Source of the DNA: Lachnospiraceae bacterium NK4A144 | Lineage (GTDB): Bacteria; Bacillota; Clostridia; Lachnospirales; Lachnospiraceae | Length of the DNA stretch: 64,000 bases | Direction: 5' to 3' | Assembly (NCBI GenBank): GCA_000424365.1 | Contig: AUJT01000001.1 | Location: 372,001 to 436,000 of the forward strand | In this document: piece after piece, positions 49,575 to 59,802 of the stretch | Position numbering within the stretch: the stretch's first letter is position 1 | Layout of the letters: every line of letters begins with the position of its first letter | Position numbers and translations under genes: made by a program | Notes under the pieces: model-generated | The model's input: only the letters and a program-made list of their open reading frames with translations | What the model was told of the DNA's origin: nothing | The model's database searches: none

Positions 49575-50576
49575 TTAGAATTGTCCTATCAATGATAAAA
49601 GTGAATTTGTTTTTCCGTATGTCACATCAATATTATTGCCCTTCATGACACAGGTTATATAATCGCGGCCTGCTGAATCCCTTGCAAGCTGTACAAGGCA
49701 TGCACCTGCGGCGATAGTCGTTCCGGTCTTTCCTCCGACAACAGTTATATTAGAGGGAGAAACCACAAGTCCCTTAAGGTAACGATTAGTTGCATCGCAG
49801 CTGAACGTAATCTCCTTGCCCTCAGCGTCTTTGTATGTCGTAGTGTATGAATTCATTCCAATGATCTGGACAAAAGTATCATTCTTGATCGCCTCATTAA
49901 AAAGAAGATACATATCATACGCAGTCGTATAATGCTGTTCATCGTGAAGACCATGAGGGTTTATGAAATGAGAATTAGTAGCACCCAGTTCCTTCGCTTT
50001 CTCATTCATCATCGTGCTGAACCCATCTATACTTCCACCAATGTTCTCAGCGATCAATGCAGCCACATCATTTGCAGAATAGATCAGCAAAAGATGGAGT
50101 GCCTGATCAAGAGTCATTGAATCACCCGGCTTAAGACCTACCTTCTGCACATCCGGTTCTGTATAGACACAGTTTTCATTTGCAGTAAGAACCGTATCAA
50201 GACTTGCATTTTCAAGAGCAACAATAGCTGTCAGCACCTTTGTCATACTGGCAGGATAAAGCTTTGCTGTTGCATTTCTGGCATACATAACCTGATGGTT
50301 GTCTACATCAACAAGAATAGCCGAACCGTAGGAATCAGACCCAAAAGATATTTCTTCACCCGGTGTTTCATCACCACTGACCACTGCAAGCTTACTTGCA
50401 AAAGAATCTGCTATGTTGCTTGAGTTATTTGTCTCAAAGCGAAAAGCACTTTTTGTCGTATTAATATCAAAGGGAACAGAATAAGATTTGCTTCCACATG
50501 ATGTGAAAAGCATAACCGAAGCAATAAACAGTCCGGTCATTTTGACCGGACCTGAGATAAACTTATTTAGACTCAT
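49575..50576 (-). CDS. dacF: D-alanyl-D-alanine carboxypeptidase (class A PBP5/DacF type), lipoprotein-like
   Basis: A penicillin-binding serine peptidase that trims D-Ala from peptidoglycan stem peptides. The active-site set is complete: SMTK (YPASMTKV near residue 110), SAN (IYSANDVAAL near 167) and KTG (VGGKTGTTIAAG near 283). The N-terminus ends in a lipobox-like LFTSC near residue 27, so it may be lipid-anchored instead of using the usual C-terminal helix, which is absent. It is 2 bases after mgsA and co-transcribed with the elongasome-side genes. Confidence 0.92.
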   Translation of the reverse strand: MSLNKFISGPVKMTGLFIASVMLFTSCGSKSYSVPFDINTTKSAFRFETNNSSNIADSFASKLAVVSGDETPGEEISFGSDSYGSAILVDVDNHQVMYARNATAKLYPASMTKVLTAIVALENASLDTVLTANENCVYTEPDVQKVGLKPGDSMTLDQALHLLLIYSANDVAALIAENIGGSIDGFSTMMNEKAKELGATNSHFINPHGLHDEQHYTTAYDMYLLFNEAIKNDTFVQIIGMNSYTTTYKDAEGKEITFSCDATNRYLKGLVVSPSNITVVGGKTGTTIAAGACLVQLARDSAGRDYITCVMKGNNIDVTYGKTNSLLSLIGQF

Positions 50577-50578
50577 AA

Positions 50579-50974
50579 TTATTTATACATCTCACGCCAT
50601 TCAAGATCGCCTCTGTCAAGGGACTTGATCAGCAGCTCTGCAGTTGCAAGATTTGTAGCAAGCGGAATGTTATGCGTATCGCAAAGACGAACAATGTTAT
50701 TAACATCCGGCTCATGATTTTTTACTGTAAGAGGATCTCTTAAAAAGATTACCAGATCCATTTCATTGTGCTCGATCTGTGCTCCAAGCTGCTGCTCTCC
50801 ACCGAGATGACCTGCGAGGAACTTATGTACATTAAGATTTGTAACTTCCTCTATAAGACGACCGGTAGTTCCGGTAGCGTAAAGATCATTTTTGGCAAGG
50901 ATTCCTCTGTAAGCAATACAGAAATTCTGCATAAGTTTCTTCTTTGCATCATGTGCAATAAGACCAATATTCAT
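50579..50974 (-). CDS. mgsA: Methylglyoxal synthase
   Basis: Converts dihydroxyacetone phosphate to methylglyoxal, a bypass of lower glycolysis. The 131 residues contain LIAHDAKK near 5, [10 protein letters not shown] near 36, [10 protein letters not shown] near 58 and the catalytic-Asp region VIFLRDPLT near 76. Conserved next to rodA in Clostridia, as here. GAAGG precedes the ATG. Confidence 0.95.
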   Translation of the reverse strand: MNIGLIAHDAKKKLMQNFCIAYRGILAKNDLYATGTTGRLIEEVTNLNVHKFLAGHLGGEQQLGAQIEHNEMDLVIFLRDPLTVKNHEPDVNNIVRLCDTHNIPLATNLATAELLIKSLDRGDLEWREMYK

Positions 50975-51126
50975 ATTTTACCTTCTTCCCTTTGTTTCCG
51001 ACTCAAATATATGAACCCCTATAGTCGATCCGGAAACGCCGTATTTTTTTCGCACAGTGCCCCATCACTCTGCGTAAAACCCTTTTTTTATAGAAAATCC
51101 AATTGAATTCCCTATGTTATCAAAAA

Positions 51127-52251
51127 TTAAAATCTGACATTATCTCTTTCGCGCAGTCTCAGAAGCCCTACGTTAAGAACTACACCTACTTCCATAAACA
51201 AACTGATAAGTGATGTCATTCCATAACTAACGAACGGAAGAGGTATACCTGTATTAGGCATTACACCCGTCGCAACCGCGATATTAAGAAATGTCTGAAA
51301 GCCGATGTGAGCTGCCACACCGGCACATATCAGTGTTCCTGAAAGCTCCGATGCATTCCGCCCTATACGCAGTGTTTCTACTACAACAAGAGAAACAAGT
51401 ATAATAACTGCTGCGCTTCCGATAAAGCCAAGTTCTTCGCCAATTATCGCAAAGATAAAGTCTGTCTGAGGCTCCGAAATGAAATTACCGTTTTTTACGG
51501 ATCCAACCTCATTATTCTTATAACCCTTACCTGTAAGCTGTCCGGAACCTATCGCAACAATTGAATTCTGCTGCTGATAACCCTCCTCATTTGAGTACTT
51601 ATCAGGCTGCAGCCAGGCAAGTATTCGAGTCTGCTGATAGTCTTTGATGATTTCCTGATCAGGCTGCAATACAAGCATAAGTCCTATAACAAGTACAGGT
51701 ATGGCAACCGCCAGTGTGCCGATTATTATCTTCCAGCTCAAACCGGCAATAAATATCATCGACAGGAAAATACAGATCAAAACTATACTGGTAGACAGAT
51801 CCGGTTCATCATAAACCAGATACCATGGAATAAAAAACAATCCCATAGTTAATAAAAGTGTACCAAACTTGCTTACTTTATCCCTGTGTATCATTATAAA
51901 ATTTGCAAAGAATAAAATCAACAGGAACTTGGCTGTCTCCGATGGCTGAAACTGGATACCGGCGAGTATTATCCAACGCTTCGCACCGCCTCTCGTAACA
52001 CCGAGAAAACGTACTGACAAAAGCAATATGATACTCGCCACATAATATATCCAGTAAAAATTCAGTATAGACCTATAGTCAATAAGCGACAGGATCACCA
52101 TGACCACAAGACCTATCACAAGACCAATAATCTGTCTTGACTGAACAGATTCCTTCGCGCTGCCAATAACAATAATACCGTAGATCGATATAGCTGCCGC
52201 AAACAGGACCAGGAAGAAATCGTAGTTTTTAAGGTGATAATTTTTTGGCAT
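51127..52251 (-). CDS. rodA: Rod-shape SEDS glycosyltransferase RodA
   Basis: A 374-residue polytopic SEDS protein that polymerises peptidoglycan with PBP2 during elongation. About ten membrane helices are seen. Signatures: VTRGGAKRWI near residue 92, QPSETAKFLLI near 105, YDEPDLSTSIV near 147 (catalytic Asp region), and PNTGIPLPFVSYG near 342. The ATG is chosen because GGAG lies 9 bases upstream; a GTG eight codons earlier overlaps the PBP2 gene and is rejected. Directly follows its partner PBP2. Confidence 0.94.
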   Translation of the reverse strand: MPKNYHLKNYDFFLVLFAAAISIYGIIVIGSAKESVQSRQIIGLVIGLVVMVILSLIDYRSILNFYWIYYVASIILLLSVRFLGVTRGGAKRWIILAGIQFQPSETAKFLLILFFANFIMIHRDKVSKFGTLLLTMGLFFIPWYLVYDEPDLSTSIVLICIFLSMIFIAGLSWKIIIGTLAVAIPVLVIGLMLVLQPDQEIIKDYQQTRILAWLQPDKYSNEEGYQQQNSIVAIGSGQLTGKGYKNNEVGSVKNGNFISEPQTDFIFAIIGEELGFIGSAAVIILVSLVVVETLRIGRNASELSGTLICAGVAAHIGFQTFLNIAVATGVMPNTGIPLPFVSYGMTSLISLFMEVGVVLNVGLLRLRERDNVRF

Positions 52252-52255
52252 AGCA

Positions 52256-55144
52256 TTAATCTCCGATTGCTGCACTATCAGGTAATACAGCTGCGCCCGT
52301 GATAATATCGTCCTTATCTTCCAGCTTAAAGTAATACTTCATCACTTCTCTGGAAACCTCTGCCGCATTGGAAGATGTATAACCATACGCAATACGCGTA
52401 GCTATGGCTATCTCAGGATCATTATACGGTGCAAATCCAATGAACAGCGCGTGGTTAGGACGGCTGGTTATCTGCTGCGCCGTACCGGTCTTTCCTGCTG
52501 CCGTCATCGGAAAATCTTCAAATGCATCATAATGAGCTACTGCTTCTTTCATGCCTTCGTGAATTGAGTTCCATGTAGAACTTGCGATATTAACCTCATT
52601 CCTTACCGACGGCGTATAGTCAGTTAAAACATTGCCGTTTGAATCGGTTAATTTATCTAAAAGGCTCAGATTATAGCATGTACCTTCATTAGCAACAGTT
52701 GTTACATATCGTGCAAGTCCTACCGTTGTATAAGCATGACGACCCTGTCCGATAGCAGAACGGACTGCATCAAAGTTTGATACTTCAGGCTCCGATTCAG
52801 CTATCTCTATTCCGGATTTATCCGATAAACCGTAGAGATCAACGTATTTAGCCAGTTTAGCAAGACCTGTATCAGAATCATATTTTCCATTTGCAAGGGA
52901 CAGGCGATAGCCCACCTCGTAAAAGAAGAAGTTACATGAATTCTGAATAGCACCAACAACATTCAGCAGACCATGCGTAGAATGAGGATAAACCCAACAC
53001 TTCGGTGACGGCGAGATCTTCTCAAAAATTCCTACACAGTCAATTGTTTCACCTGTGGAGATAACACCTTCCTCAAGTCCGGCTGTTGAACTTACAGGCT
53101 TAAATGTTGAACCTGGCGCAGTTTTCTGCTGTGTCGCGTAATTATAAAGCGGAAGCGCCTTATTGCTCTGCAGGCTCGCAAAATAAGCAGAATCAACAGA
53201 GTTTGCAAGACGACTGTTATCATAGCTCGGATAAGATACGACCGCGAGTACTTCACCGCTCTTCACATTTGTTACTACACAGGAACCTGAACAAGGATCA
53301 AGCGCCAGGTCTGCAGGTGTGATATCCAGAGATCTTATACGAGAACGCATGAAATTATATGCACTTACAGTTCCTGCATCCAGCTCGGTAAGCGCTCCTG
53401 TTTTATCAGATAATTTACCCTGTTCATAGGGGATATGACAGATCTGATAGCCGGAAATCTCATTATTTCTGATCATATATCTGTAGATTTCCTTGGCGAA
53501 TGACTGATCATCTGCCAGTTCCTCACACACATAGTCAACAAGAGCCTTATATACCTCCTCCGAATCCAGATACTTTTCATCTGTCTGGATCCTCGTAGTA
53601 TCGATCCAGTCCTGTGCAACAGCCTCTAAAAGATAGTCCTTTAAAGTACAGGTTCCTTCCTTCCATGCAAGATAAGTCTCGTTATCCGCATCGATCGCAC
53701 TCGTATCAAATACATCAACTGCAGATGACTGAAGCATGGTAACAACATATGCCTCATACGCCTGCATTTCCTGAACCTGATTATTATATGCAGTCGTACC
53801 GTTTAAGAGATCTTCCTTTAACTCCGAAAGAGCCTGCTGCTTCTGCGTTGTGAATACAGAATAAACCTGCTTCTCATTAGTACCTGCATTAGGAGAAGCG
53901 AGGTGTTTCAGATCGATATAATTGTTATCAAACAAAGCAAAGTAGACTTCATCAATAGAAATCCTGATGTCAGATGATGAAGACTGACCTGTAAGATCGC
54001 GTTCCTTGGTATCGGTGAGCTTTGAAACAACGATACCTGCGATCTTCTGCTCAAGTATCTGATAGATAGCTTTCTGTAGATCAGAATCAATTGTAAGATA
54101 AAGATTACTGCCGGCTACTGGATCTGTCTTTTCACCTGTCTCTGTCACGCGGCCAAGGTTATCAACAAAAATCGTTTGTTTTCCCTTTTTTCCCTGCAGT
54201 TTTGTCTCCATGACCTGTTCGATACCGGCCTTACCGACCATATCATTCAATTCATAATGATTAGCATCTGTGCTGTCACCGGAATTTGAATTATATGCCG
54301 CAAGTTCTTCATCTGATATCTTTCCTGTATAACCAAGAATATGAGAAAAGCTCGGATCATCGATATATTTTCTTATCGTGTCTTCCGCAATGTCAACGCC
54401 CTGCAACGAATCCTGATTTTCCAAAATTTCTGCAACGGTCTTTTTGTTAACATTTGTTGCAACGGTTGTAGCAATGTATTTCTGGAAACTGTTCAATCCC
54501 AGATTGTACCGAACAGTAATGATCTTAAGCAGTTCTTCGTTAGAATAGCCTTCCTCTGCCTTAAAGTCATATCCACCGCCGGCTTTTTCAGTATAAGATC
54601 CGATCCCATACTTTTTTTCACCGCAAAGATAAGCAACAACATCAGCTGCTGTAGCGTTTCTTTCTTTTGTTTTCAGATCATCTATCGACGTATGTCCATA
54701 AAGATCTGCCAGAAAACGAAGCTGCTGCTTTCCTTCAAGCGTAAACGCAAAACGTCCGCTTTGATCAACTATAATATTAAAATCACTGTTCAGACTGTCT
54801 CCGTTTTTCTCTACGATATCGATAAGTTTTTTTATCGTATCATTGAGTTTCATATTACGAGTACCGTCTGAATCGTAATTATCCTCAATGGTCACGGAAT
54901 ACGCCAGCTGATCGCTGGCGAGTACGTTACCATTTCTGTCGTAAATCGAACCACGGGTACTTTTGATCGTTTTTTCTCTTTCGATACGAAGTGTAAAATT
55001 GTCCTGATATGACTCTCCCTTTATTATCTGGAGAGTAAAGAGACGATATACCAGAACTGAAAAAAGGATAAATAGAACGGTGCCCAACAGAAACAATCTC
55101 GATGTGATAATACCGATCAGTTTATCTCGAATCTCACCAAACAT
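52256..55144 (-). CDS. mrdA: Penicillin-binding protein 2 (class B transpeptidase)
   Basis: Elongasome transpeptidase that crosslinks new peptidoglycan. At 962 residues it is in the long clostridial size class. One N-terminal membrane helix (about 15-37) is followed by a dimerisation domain (TRGSIYDRNGNVLASD near 60). The transpeptidase motifs are STFK (APGSTFKPVS near 677), SCN (IQNSCNFFFYE near 733) and KTG (AAGKTGTAQQ near 885). A long inserted region (about 370-600) is rich in Asp, Gln and Tyr. GGAGGAG precedes the ATG. Lies between mreD and rodA. Confidence 0.95.
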   Translation of the reverse strand: MFGEIRDKLIGIITSRLFLLGTVLFILFSVLVYRLFTLQIIKGESYQDNFTLRIEREKTIKSTRGSIYDRNGNVLASDQLAYSVTIEDNYDSDGTRNMKLNDTIKKLIDIVEKNGDSLNSDFNIIVDQSGRFAFTLEGKQQLRFLADLYGHTSIDDLKTKERNATAADVVAYLCGEKKYGIGSYTEKAGGGYDFKAEEGYSNEELLKIITVRYNLGLNSFQKYIATTVATNVNKKTVAEILENQDSLQGVDIAEDTIRKYIDDPSFSHILGYTGKISDEELAAYNSNSGDSTDANHYELNDMVGKAGIEQVMETKLQGKKGKQTIFVDNLGRVTETGEKTDPVAGSNLYLTIDSDLQKAIYQILEQKIAGIVVSKLTDTKERDLTGQSSSSDIRISIDEVYFALFDNNYIDLKHLASPNAGTNEKQVYSVFTTQKQQALSELKEDLLNGTTAYNNQVQEMQAYEAYVVTMLQSSAVDVFDTSAIDADNETYLAWKEGTCTLKDYLLEAVAQDWIDTTRIQTDEKYLDSEEVYKALVDYVCEELADDQSFAKEIYRYMIRNNEISGYQICHIPYEQGKLSDKTGALTELDAGTVSAYNFMRSRIRSLDITPADLALDPCSGSCVVTNVKSGEVLAVVSYPSYDNSRLANSVDSAYFASLQSNKALPLYNYATQQKTAPGSTFKPVSSTAGLEEGVISTGETIDCVGIFEKISPSPKCWVYPHSTHGLLNVVGAIQNSCNFFFYEVGYRLSLANGKYDSDTGLAKLAKYVDLYGLSDKSGIEIAESEPEVSNFDAVRSAIGQGRHAYTTVGLARYVTTVANEGTCYNLSLLDKLTDSNGNVLTDYTPSVRNEVNIASSTWNSIHEGMKEAVAHYDAFEDFPMTAAGKTGTAQQITSRPNHALFIGFAPYNDPEIAIATRIAYGYTSSNAAEVSREVMKYYFKLEDKDDIITGAAVLPDSAAIGD

Positions 55145-55175
55145 ATATACGGTTCACTCCTCCATAAACATCCGT

Positions 55176-55691
55176 TTATTCCATATCTTCCTGCTTTTCA
55201 CGCAATTCCATTGTTTCTTCAAAATAAAGGAGCAGTCGATATATAACAATCGTTACCACTATTGTATAGATTGCTTCCGGAAGGACGATATGAATCATAT
55301 AATAGCCAAGATCAAGTCTGGAGCGAAGCAGGAATGTCAGCACATAATAAACAAAACCATATACCAGATCACTCACACCTATCAGTACAATAGGGAATTT
55401 AATATCCTCAGGATAGAAAAGTGCATTGAATAAACCATTTCCAAATCCTATCCATACATATATAAGCGTATACAGACCTATAAGACCGCTTCCGAAAAGG
55501 ATATCCGTAAAAATCCCGCAGAAGAACCCGACAAACATGCCCTCTTTTTTTCCATTCATAAAACCGAAGGCACTTGTCAGGATTATCATCATATTGGGTA
55601 CGACATTTCCGAGTGAGATCAGTCTGAATACCGTACACTGCAGGATAAAAGCTATAAATATAATGATTACTTCAAGGATCTTTCTTCTCAC
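55176..55691 (-). CDS. mreD: Rod shape-determining protein MreD
   Basis: A 171-residue protein with five or six hydrophobic helices, a partner of MreC in the rod complex. The start is GTG, overlapping the mreC stop by 4 bases (GTGA), with GGAGCAG upstream inside mreC. Sequence features such as GFFCGIFTDILFGSGLIG near 51 match the family's Gly-rich first helices. Assignment rests on topology, size and its place between mreC and PBP2. Confidence 0.92.
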   Translation of the reverse strand: MRRKILEVIIIFIAFILQCTVFRLISLGNVVPNMMIILTSAFGFMNGKKEGMFVGFFCGIFTDILFGSGLIGLYTLIYVWIGFGNGLFNALFYPEDIKFPIVLIGVSDLVYGFVYYVLTFLLRSRLDLGYYMIHIVLPEAIYTIVVTIVIYRLLLYFEETMELREKQEDME

Positions 55692-56560
55692 TTCTGCTCC
55701 GATCCGCTGTTCTTAAGTTCCGTGATAACAAGCACTGTATTTATATGCTTAAAATCAACGGCGGGGGTCAGTGTCCCTGACTTTGTAAGGTTATTTGCAT
55801 CCTTATCAAGGGAACTGATATACCCGATAGTTATGTTGGGAAGAAATTTATTTGAAATATTACTCGTTACTATCTCATCTCCAACAACTACAGCGTCTTC
55901 ATCGTCTGTTAACTGGTCAAAACGGATCTCTCCGGATTCCATGAGCTTCAGATCACCGCTAACCATGCAGGTATCTGATGTAGACAGTACCATCGAAGAT
56001 ACATTACTTGCATCATCTATAACAGATCGTACTGTCGCCCAATTCGGTCCGACCTCTGTAATGATGCCTACAAGACCGTTTCCTGCAATGACATTCATGT
56101 CAACCTTTAGACCGTCATCCGTTCCCTTATCGATCAGGAATACAGAAAACCAGTTGCCGGGGTCCTTACCAATAACTCTTGCTCCCACTTTCTTGTAATC
56201 AGAGAACTTATCATCCAGATCATACAGATTTCTGAGCTCAGTAAGTTCGTATTTATCCTCTATGAGGTTATTTTTCTCCTGAGACAGTTCTTCAACCTGT
56301 TCTTTTAATGCTTTATTCTCTGAAAGTACTGCTTCTAAGGACTGGAAATTGTCCACGTGCTCCTTAAATCTCTCACCGATCGTATTTAATCCGCTTTCAA
56401 TGGGAACGATGGTGTATGCAGCTACATAGGAAAGCGGTCCCGACACCGCATCCGTGAAGTAAGTGAGAAGCATCATGGCTATGCAAAGAATAGTCAGGAT
56501 AAGTAATATATACCTTCCCGGCATGGAGAATTTTTTTCTTTTAAGTCGCACTCTGGCCAT
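55688..56560 (-). CDS. mreC: Rod shape-determining protein MreC
   Basis: A 290-residue bitopic protein that links the MreB filament to PBP2. A basic N-terminus and one helix (about 16-36) precede a coiled coil (about 75-115; ENKALKEQVEELSQEKN) and the beta-rich domain with ARVIGKDPGNWFSVFLIDKG near 128 and GLVGIITEVGPNWATVRSV near 163. The C-terminus ends normally. Overlaps mreD by 4 bases and follows mreB by 12. Confidence 0.94.
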   Translation of the reverse strand: MARVRLKRKKFSMPGRYILLILTILCIAMMLLTYFTDAVSGPLSYVAAYTIVPIESGLNTIGERFKEHVDNFQSLEAVLSENKALKEQVEELSQEKNNLIEDKYELTELRNLYDLDDKFSDYKKVGARVIGKDPGNWFSVFLIDKGTDDGLKVDMNVIAGNGLVGIITEVGPNWATVRSVIDDASNVSSMVLSTSDTCMVSGDLKLMESGEIRFDQLTDDEDAVVVGDEIVTSNISNKFLPNITIGYISSLDKDANNLTKSGTLTPAVDFKHINTVLVITELKNSGSEQK

Positions 56561-56572
56561 GAGCCGGCCTCC

Positions 56573-57595
56573 TTATTTACCGGATAATCCCTGAATAGAA
56601 TATGCAACAGACTTAAAGTTGTCGTCCTTGATCACACGTGCAAGACCGTTTGCAACCGTGCTGATGGGATCTTCTGTAAGGTTTACCTTAAGATTTGTTC
56701 CCTTATTGATCATGACATCCAGATTTTTAAGCTTTGCAGATCCACCTGTTACATAAATACCATGTCTGTAAATATCAGCAGCAAGTTCCGGTGGAGTTCT
56801 CTCAAGGATAACCTTAATGTTATCAATGATAGAATTAATATGTTCATTAAGCGCAGACTCGATAAGATCTGTGGGGATCTTTCTCTCAACTGGCAGACCT
56901 GTGACGATATCACGACCGTATACGATGGAATCTTCCTCTGCAGCTTCCGGATTTGAAAGCGCGATCTTTACCTTTTCTGCCGTCTTGCTTCCGATCATCA
57001 GATTGTATTCTCTGCGGACAGCATTTCTGATCGCCTCGTCAAACTTTCTTCCACCAACCTTGATAAGCTTTGAAAGAACGATACCGCCAAGAGAAAGGAT
57101 AGATATCTCTGTTGTGTCAAAGCCGACATTAACGATCATAACACCCTGGCTCGTCTTAACGTCAATATCAAGACCAAGTCCGTCAGCTATGGCCTTATCT
57201 ACCATAAGTACATTTTTCGCCTTAATATTGGCATCTTTTACAAGATCATAAAATGCACGCTTTTCAACCTCAGTAATATCCTTTGGTACTGAGATGTAGA
57301 AATCCGCTCCGTTGAACTTTGATTTTTCGGTCATGTCCGTGATGAAGCATTTAAGGACAGTCTGCATATCTTTTATATCGGCAATAACTCCGTTTGCAAG
57401 CGGAAAAGATGTACGAATATTTGCGGGTGCTTTTTCATACATATCAAAAGCTTCATCTCCATACGCAAAAAGCGTATTTTTGTTGATGACAGCTATCATG
57501 TTCTTCTCACGAAAAACAGTACCGTCCGTATTGTTATAAATTTTGATGTTTCCGGTACCGAGATCGATACCAAATGCAGTGCTGGTGTTTGGCAT
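56573..57595 (-). CDS. mreB: Actin-like rod-shape protein MreB/Mbl
   Basis: Bacterial actin that guides elongation. The 340 residues include the phosphate-binding loop AFGIDLGTGNIKIY near 8, PLANGVIADIKDM near 65, MIVNVGFDTTEISIL near 152 and the ATP-binding ITGGSAKLKNLD-type turn YVTGGSAKL near 287. Some sequence differences from canonical MreB suggest an Mbl-like paralogue. GAAAGGGG precedes the ATG. First gene of the mre-PBP2-rodA run. Confidence 0.93.
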   Translation of the reverse strand: MPNTSTAFGIDLGTGNIKIYNNTDGTVFREKNMIAVINKNTLFAYGDEAFDMYEKAPANIRTSFPLANGVIADIKDMQTVLKCFITDMTEKSKFNGADFYISVPKDITEVEKRAFYDLVKDANIKAKNVLMVDKAIADGLGLDIDVKTSQGVMIVNVGFDTTEISILSLGGIVLSKLIKVGGRKFDEAIRNAVRREYNLMIGSKTAEKVKIALSNPEAAEEDSIVYGRDIVTGLPVERKIPTDLIESALNEHINSIIDNIKVILERTPPELAADIYRHGIYVTGGSAKLKNLDVMINKGTNLKVNLTEDPISTVANGLARVIKDDNFKSVAYSIQGLSGK

Positions 57596-57643
57596 TTTCT
57601 TCCCCTTTCAGTAGATTAACACAGGATGTCTGCCATTATATGA

Positions 57644-58369
57644 TTATATCCCGGACCTGGGTGCATTATGAATATCCCAGGCGATCCTGCTGTCTTGACG
57701 GAGGCTTTTATAGACACCGTCTCCAATAATAATAGAATCAAGAAGTTTTATATTCATAATACTTCCTGCCATTTGAACCTTCTGCGTGATATGGATATCG
57801 TCCATACTTGCTTCCGGATCACCTGACGGATGATTATGCACCATAGCAAAAAGTGCAGCTTCCGCACGAACCGCTTCTATCATCAGTTCTCTTGTGGATA
57901 CCAGTGACGAATCAAGGGTTCCCTTCGTCATTATCTTCTCCGCAATGAACCTGCACTTTATATCAAGAAAAAGCACTCTGACTTCTTCATGTCTGAGATA
58001 GCGCATATCTTCCATAAAATAAGCGGCAATATCTTCCGGATGACGGAAATAAAGCCGTTCTTTGGTTCGGGATTTCCATAAACGCCTTGAAAACTCTGAT
58101 AATGCCTTGAGCTGGATCGCCTTGACACGTCCTACCCCCGGAACCTTTTGAAGCTCACTGATACTCAGTCTCTCAAGTCCGGCTATTGATGGATCATTTC
58201 CGGTAAGGCTAAGAATTTCATGAGCAAGTTCAACAGAATTTTTTTCTCTTGAACCGGTACGCAGGATCACTGCAAGCAGTTCCGCGTCCGTAAGGACCTC
58301 AGGTCCCTGAGCCAAACATCGCTCGTAAGGTCTCTCTCCTTCAGGCATCTCTTTCATTTTATGTATCAT
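57644..58369 (-). CDS. radC: RadC family JAB-domain protein
   Basis: A 241-residue protein with an N-terminal helix-hairpin-helix part (LQKVPGVGRVKAIQLKAL near 73) and a C-terminal JAB1/MPN-type metal motif HNHPSGDPEASMDD near 187. The family was once tied to DNA repair, but its true role is unsettled. The ATG 6 bases after AAAGGAG is chosen; 26 codons upstream lack support. Its place just upstream of mreB is conserved in many Firmicutes. Confidence 0.94.
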   Translation of the reverse strand: MIHKMKEMPEGERPYERCLAQGPEVLTDAELLAVILRTGSREKNSVELAHEILSLTGNDPSIAGLERLSISELQKVPGVGRVKAIQLKALSEFSRRLWKSRTKERLYFRHPEDIAAYFMEDMRYLRHEEVRVLFLDIKCRFIAEKIMTKGTLDSSLVSTRELMIEAVRAEAALFAMVHNHPSGDPEASMDDIHITQKVQMAGSIMNIKLLDSIIIGDGVYKSLRQDSRIAWDIHNAPRSGI

Positions 58370-58481
58370 ATCCACTCCTTTGTAACCAAAGGAATAAATA
58401 CAACAAAACCCGAAATGCGTCCGGACAGACTTCCGCCCGGACAACATTTTTTATCTTAACACATAATCCCGATAAAGTACA

Positions 58482-59777
58482 TTATGATAATACATCTTCG
58501 GATATAACCTTATCCCTGAGAAGATACTCTACAGTATTCATGATTCCATACTTTGCATGCTGCCAGGTAAGACCGCCCTGGAAATAAACGGAATAAGGCG
58601 GCTTTATAGGGCCATCCGCACTAAGTTCGATAGATGAACCGGAAACAAAATTTCCCGCTGCCATGATCACATCGCTGTCATAGCCGGGCATCGGCCAGGG
58701 TTCCGGTGTTGCAAAACTGTCAACAGGTGATGCCGCCTGAATTCCCTTACAAAAAGCGATAACCCCCTCCGGCTTTCCAAAAGTAACCGCCTGAATAATA
58801 TCATGACGCGGTTCTGTACCGTTTGGAAGAACAGAAAATCCCAGCTTTTCATAAAGATTAGCTGCAAAAATGGCGCCCTTTAATGCTGAAGCGGTTACAG
58901 TAGGTGCCATGAATAATCCCTGATAGAACTGAGGAAGTATTCCAAGTGAAGCACCGACTTCTTTTCCAAGTCCCGGAGAAGTCAGGCGATGCGCAGCGTT
59001 TTCAACACACTCTTTCTTTCCTACTATGTAACCACCGATAGGTGCGAGTCCGCCGCCCGGATTTTTAATAAGTGAACCGACGATCATATCCGCACCGACA
59101 GAAAGCGGCTCTTTCTTTTCCACAAATTCTCCGTAGCAGTTATCTACCATGATGATAACGTCAGGCTTAATGGAACGGATAAATTTAACAGCTTCTCCGA
59201 TCTCATCAACGGAAAGCGTGGGTCTTGTCTGATATCCCTTTGATCTCTGAATGGTGACGAGCTTTGTGCGATCATTTAAATTCGCGCGGATCGCCTCAAA
59301 GTCAAATCCTCCCTCCGGCTTAAGATCAGCCTGTGCATAAGTAATTCCATATTCTGCAAGAGATCCCTGAGAAGGACGTATGCCGATAACTTCTTCAAGC
59401 GTATCATACGGCTTACCTGCAGCACTTAAAAGTTCATCTCCGGGACGGAGATTTGAAAAAAGCGCAAGTGCAAGTGCATGTGTTCCGCAAGTGATCTGCG
59501 GGCGTACAAGAGCATCTTCTCCTTCAAAAAGATCTGCGTACACCTTTTCCAGAGTATCTCTGCCTATATCGTTATATCCATAACCGGTGGTTCCCGAAAG
59601 GCATGCTTCACCAACATTATTTTTATGCATGGCATGTACGACCTTTAGCTGATTGTACTCTGCTGTTTCATCAATACTGCGAAAGCGTTCTTTAAGACTC
59701 TCAGCTATCTTTTCACCAAATTCATATACAGCGGGGCGAATCCCCATTTCTTCATAAAGCTTTTTTGTTTCCTGCAT
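58482..59777 (-). CDS. Methionine gamma-lyase-like PLP enzyme (aluminium-resistance family)
   Basis: A 431-residue fold-type I PLP enzyme. PQITCGTHALALALFSNLRPGDE near 85 (in part) and VDNCYGEFVEKKEP near 205 are present. The PLP lysine motif GSLIKNPGGGLAPIGGYIVG lies near 231. The aluminium-resistance/methionine-gamma-lyase family is placed next to miaA in many Firmicutes, as here. The reaction is inferred from relatives. Start is the ATG after AAAGGAAA; longer frames overlap miaA and are rejected. Confidence 0.88.
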   Translation of the reverse strand: MQETKKLYEEMGIRPAVYEFGEKIAESLKERFRSIDETAEYNQLKVVHAMHKNNVGEACLSGTTGYGYNDIGRDTLEKVYADLFEGEDALVRPQITCGTHALALALFSNLRPGDELLSAAGKPYDTLEEVIGIRPSQGSLAEYGITYAQADLKPEGGFDFEAIRANLNDRTKLVTIQRSKGYQTRPTLSVDEIGEAVKFIRSIKPDVIIMVDNCYGEFVEKKEPLSVGADMIVGSLIKNPGGGLAPIGGYIVGKKECVENAAHRLTSPGLGKEVGASLGILPQFYQGLFMAPTVTASALKGAIFAANLYEKLGFSVLPNGTEPRHDIIQAVTFGKPEGVIAFCKGIQAASPVDSFATPEPWPMPGYDSDVIMAAGNFVSGSSIELSADGPIKPPYSVYFQGGLTWQHAKYGIMNTVEYLLRDKVISEDVLS

Positions 59778-59802
59778 CAGATTTCCTTTCATTCCGGCAG
59801 TG

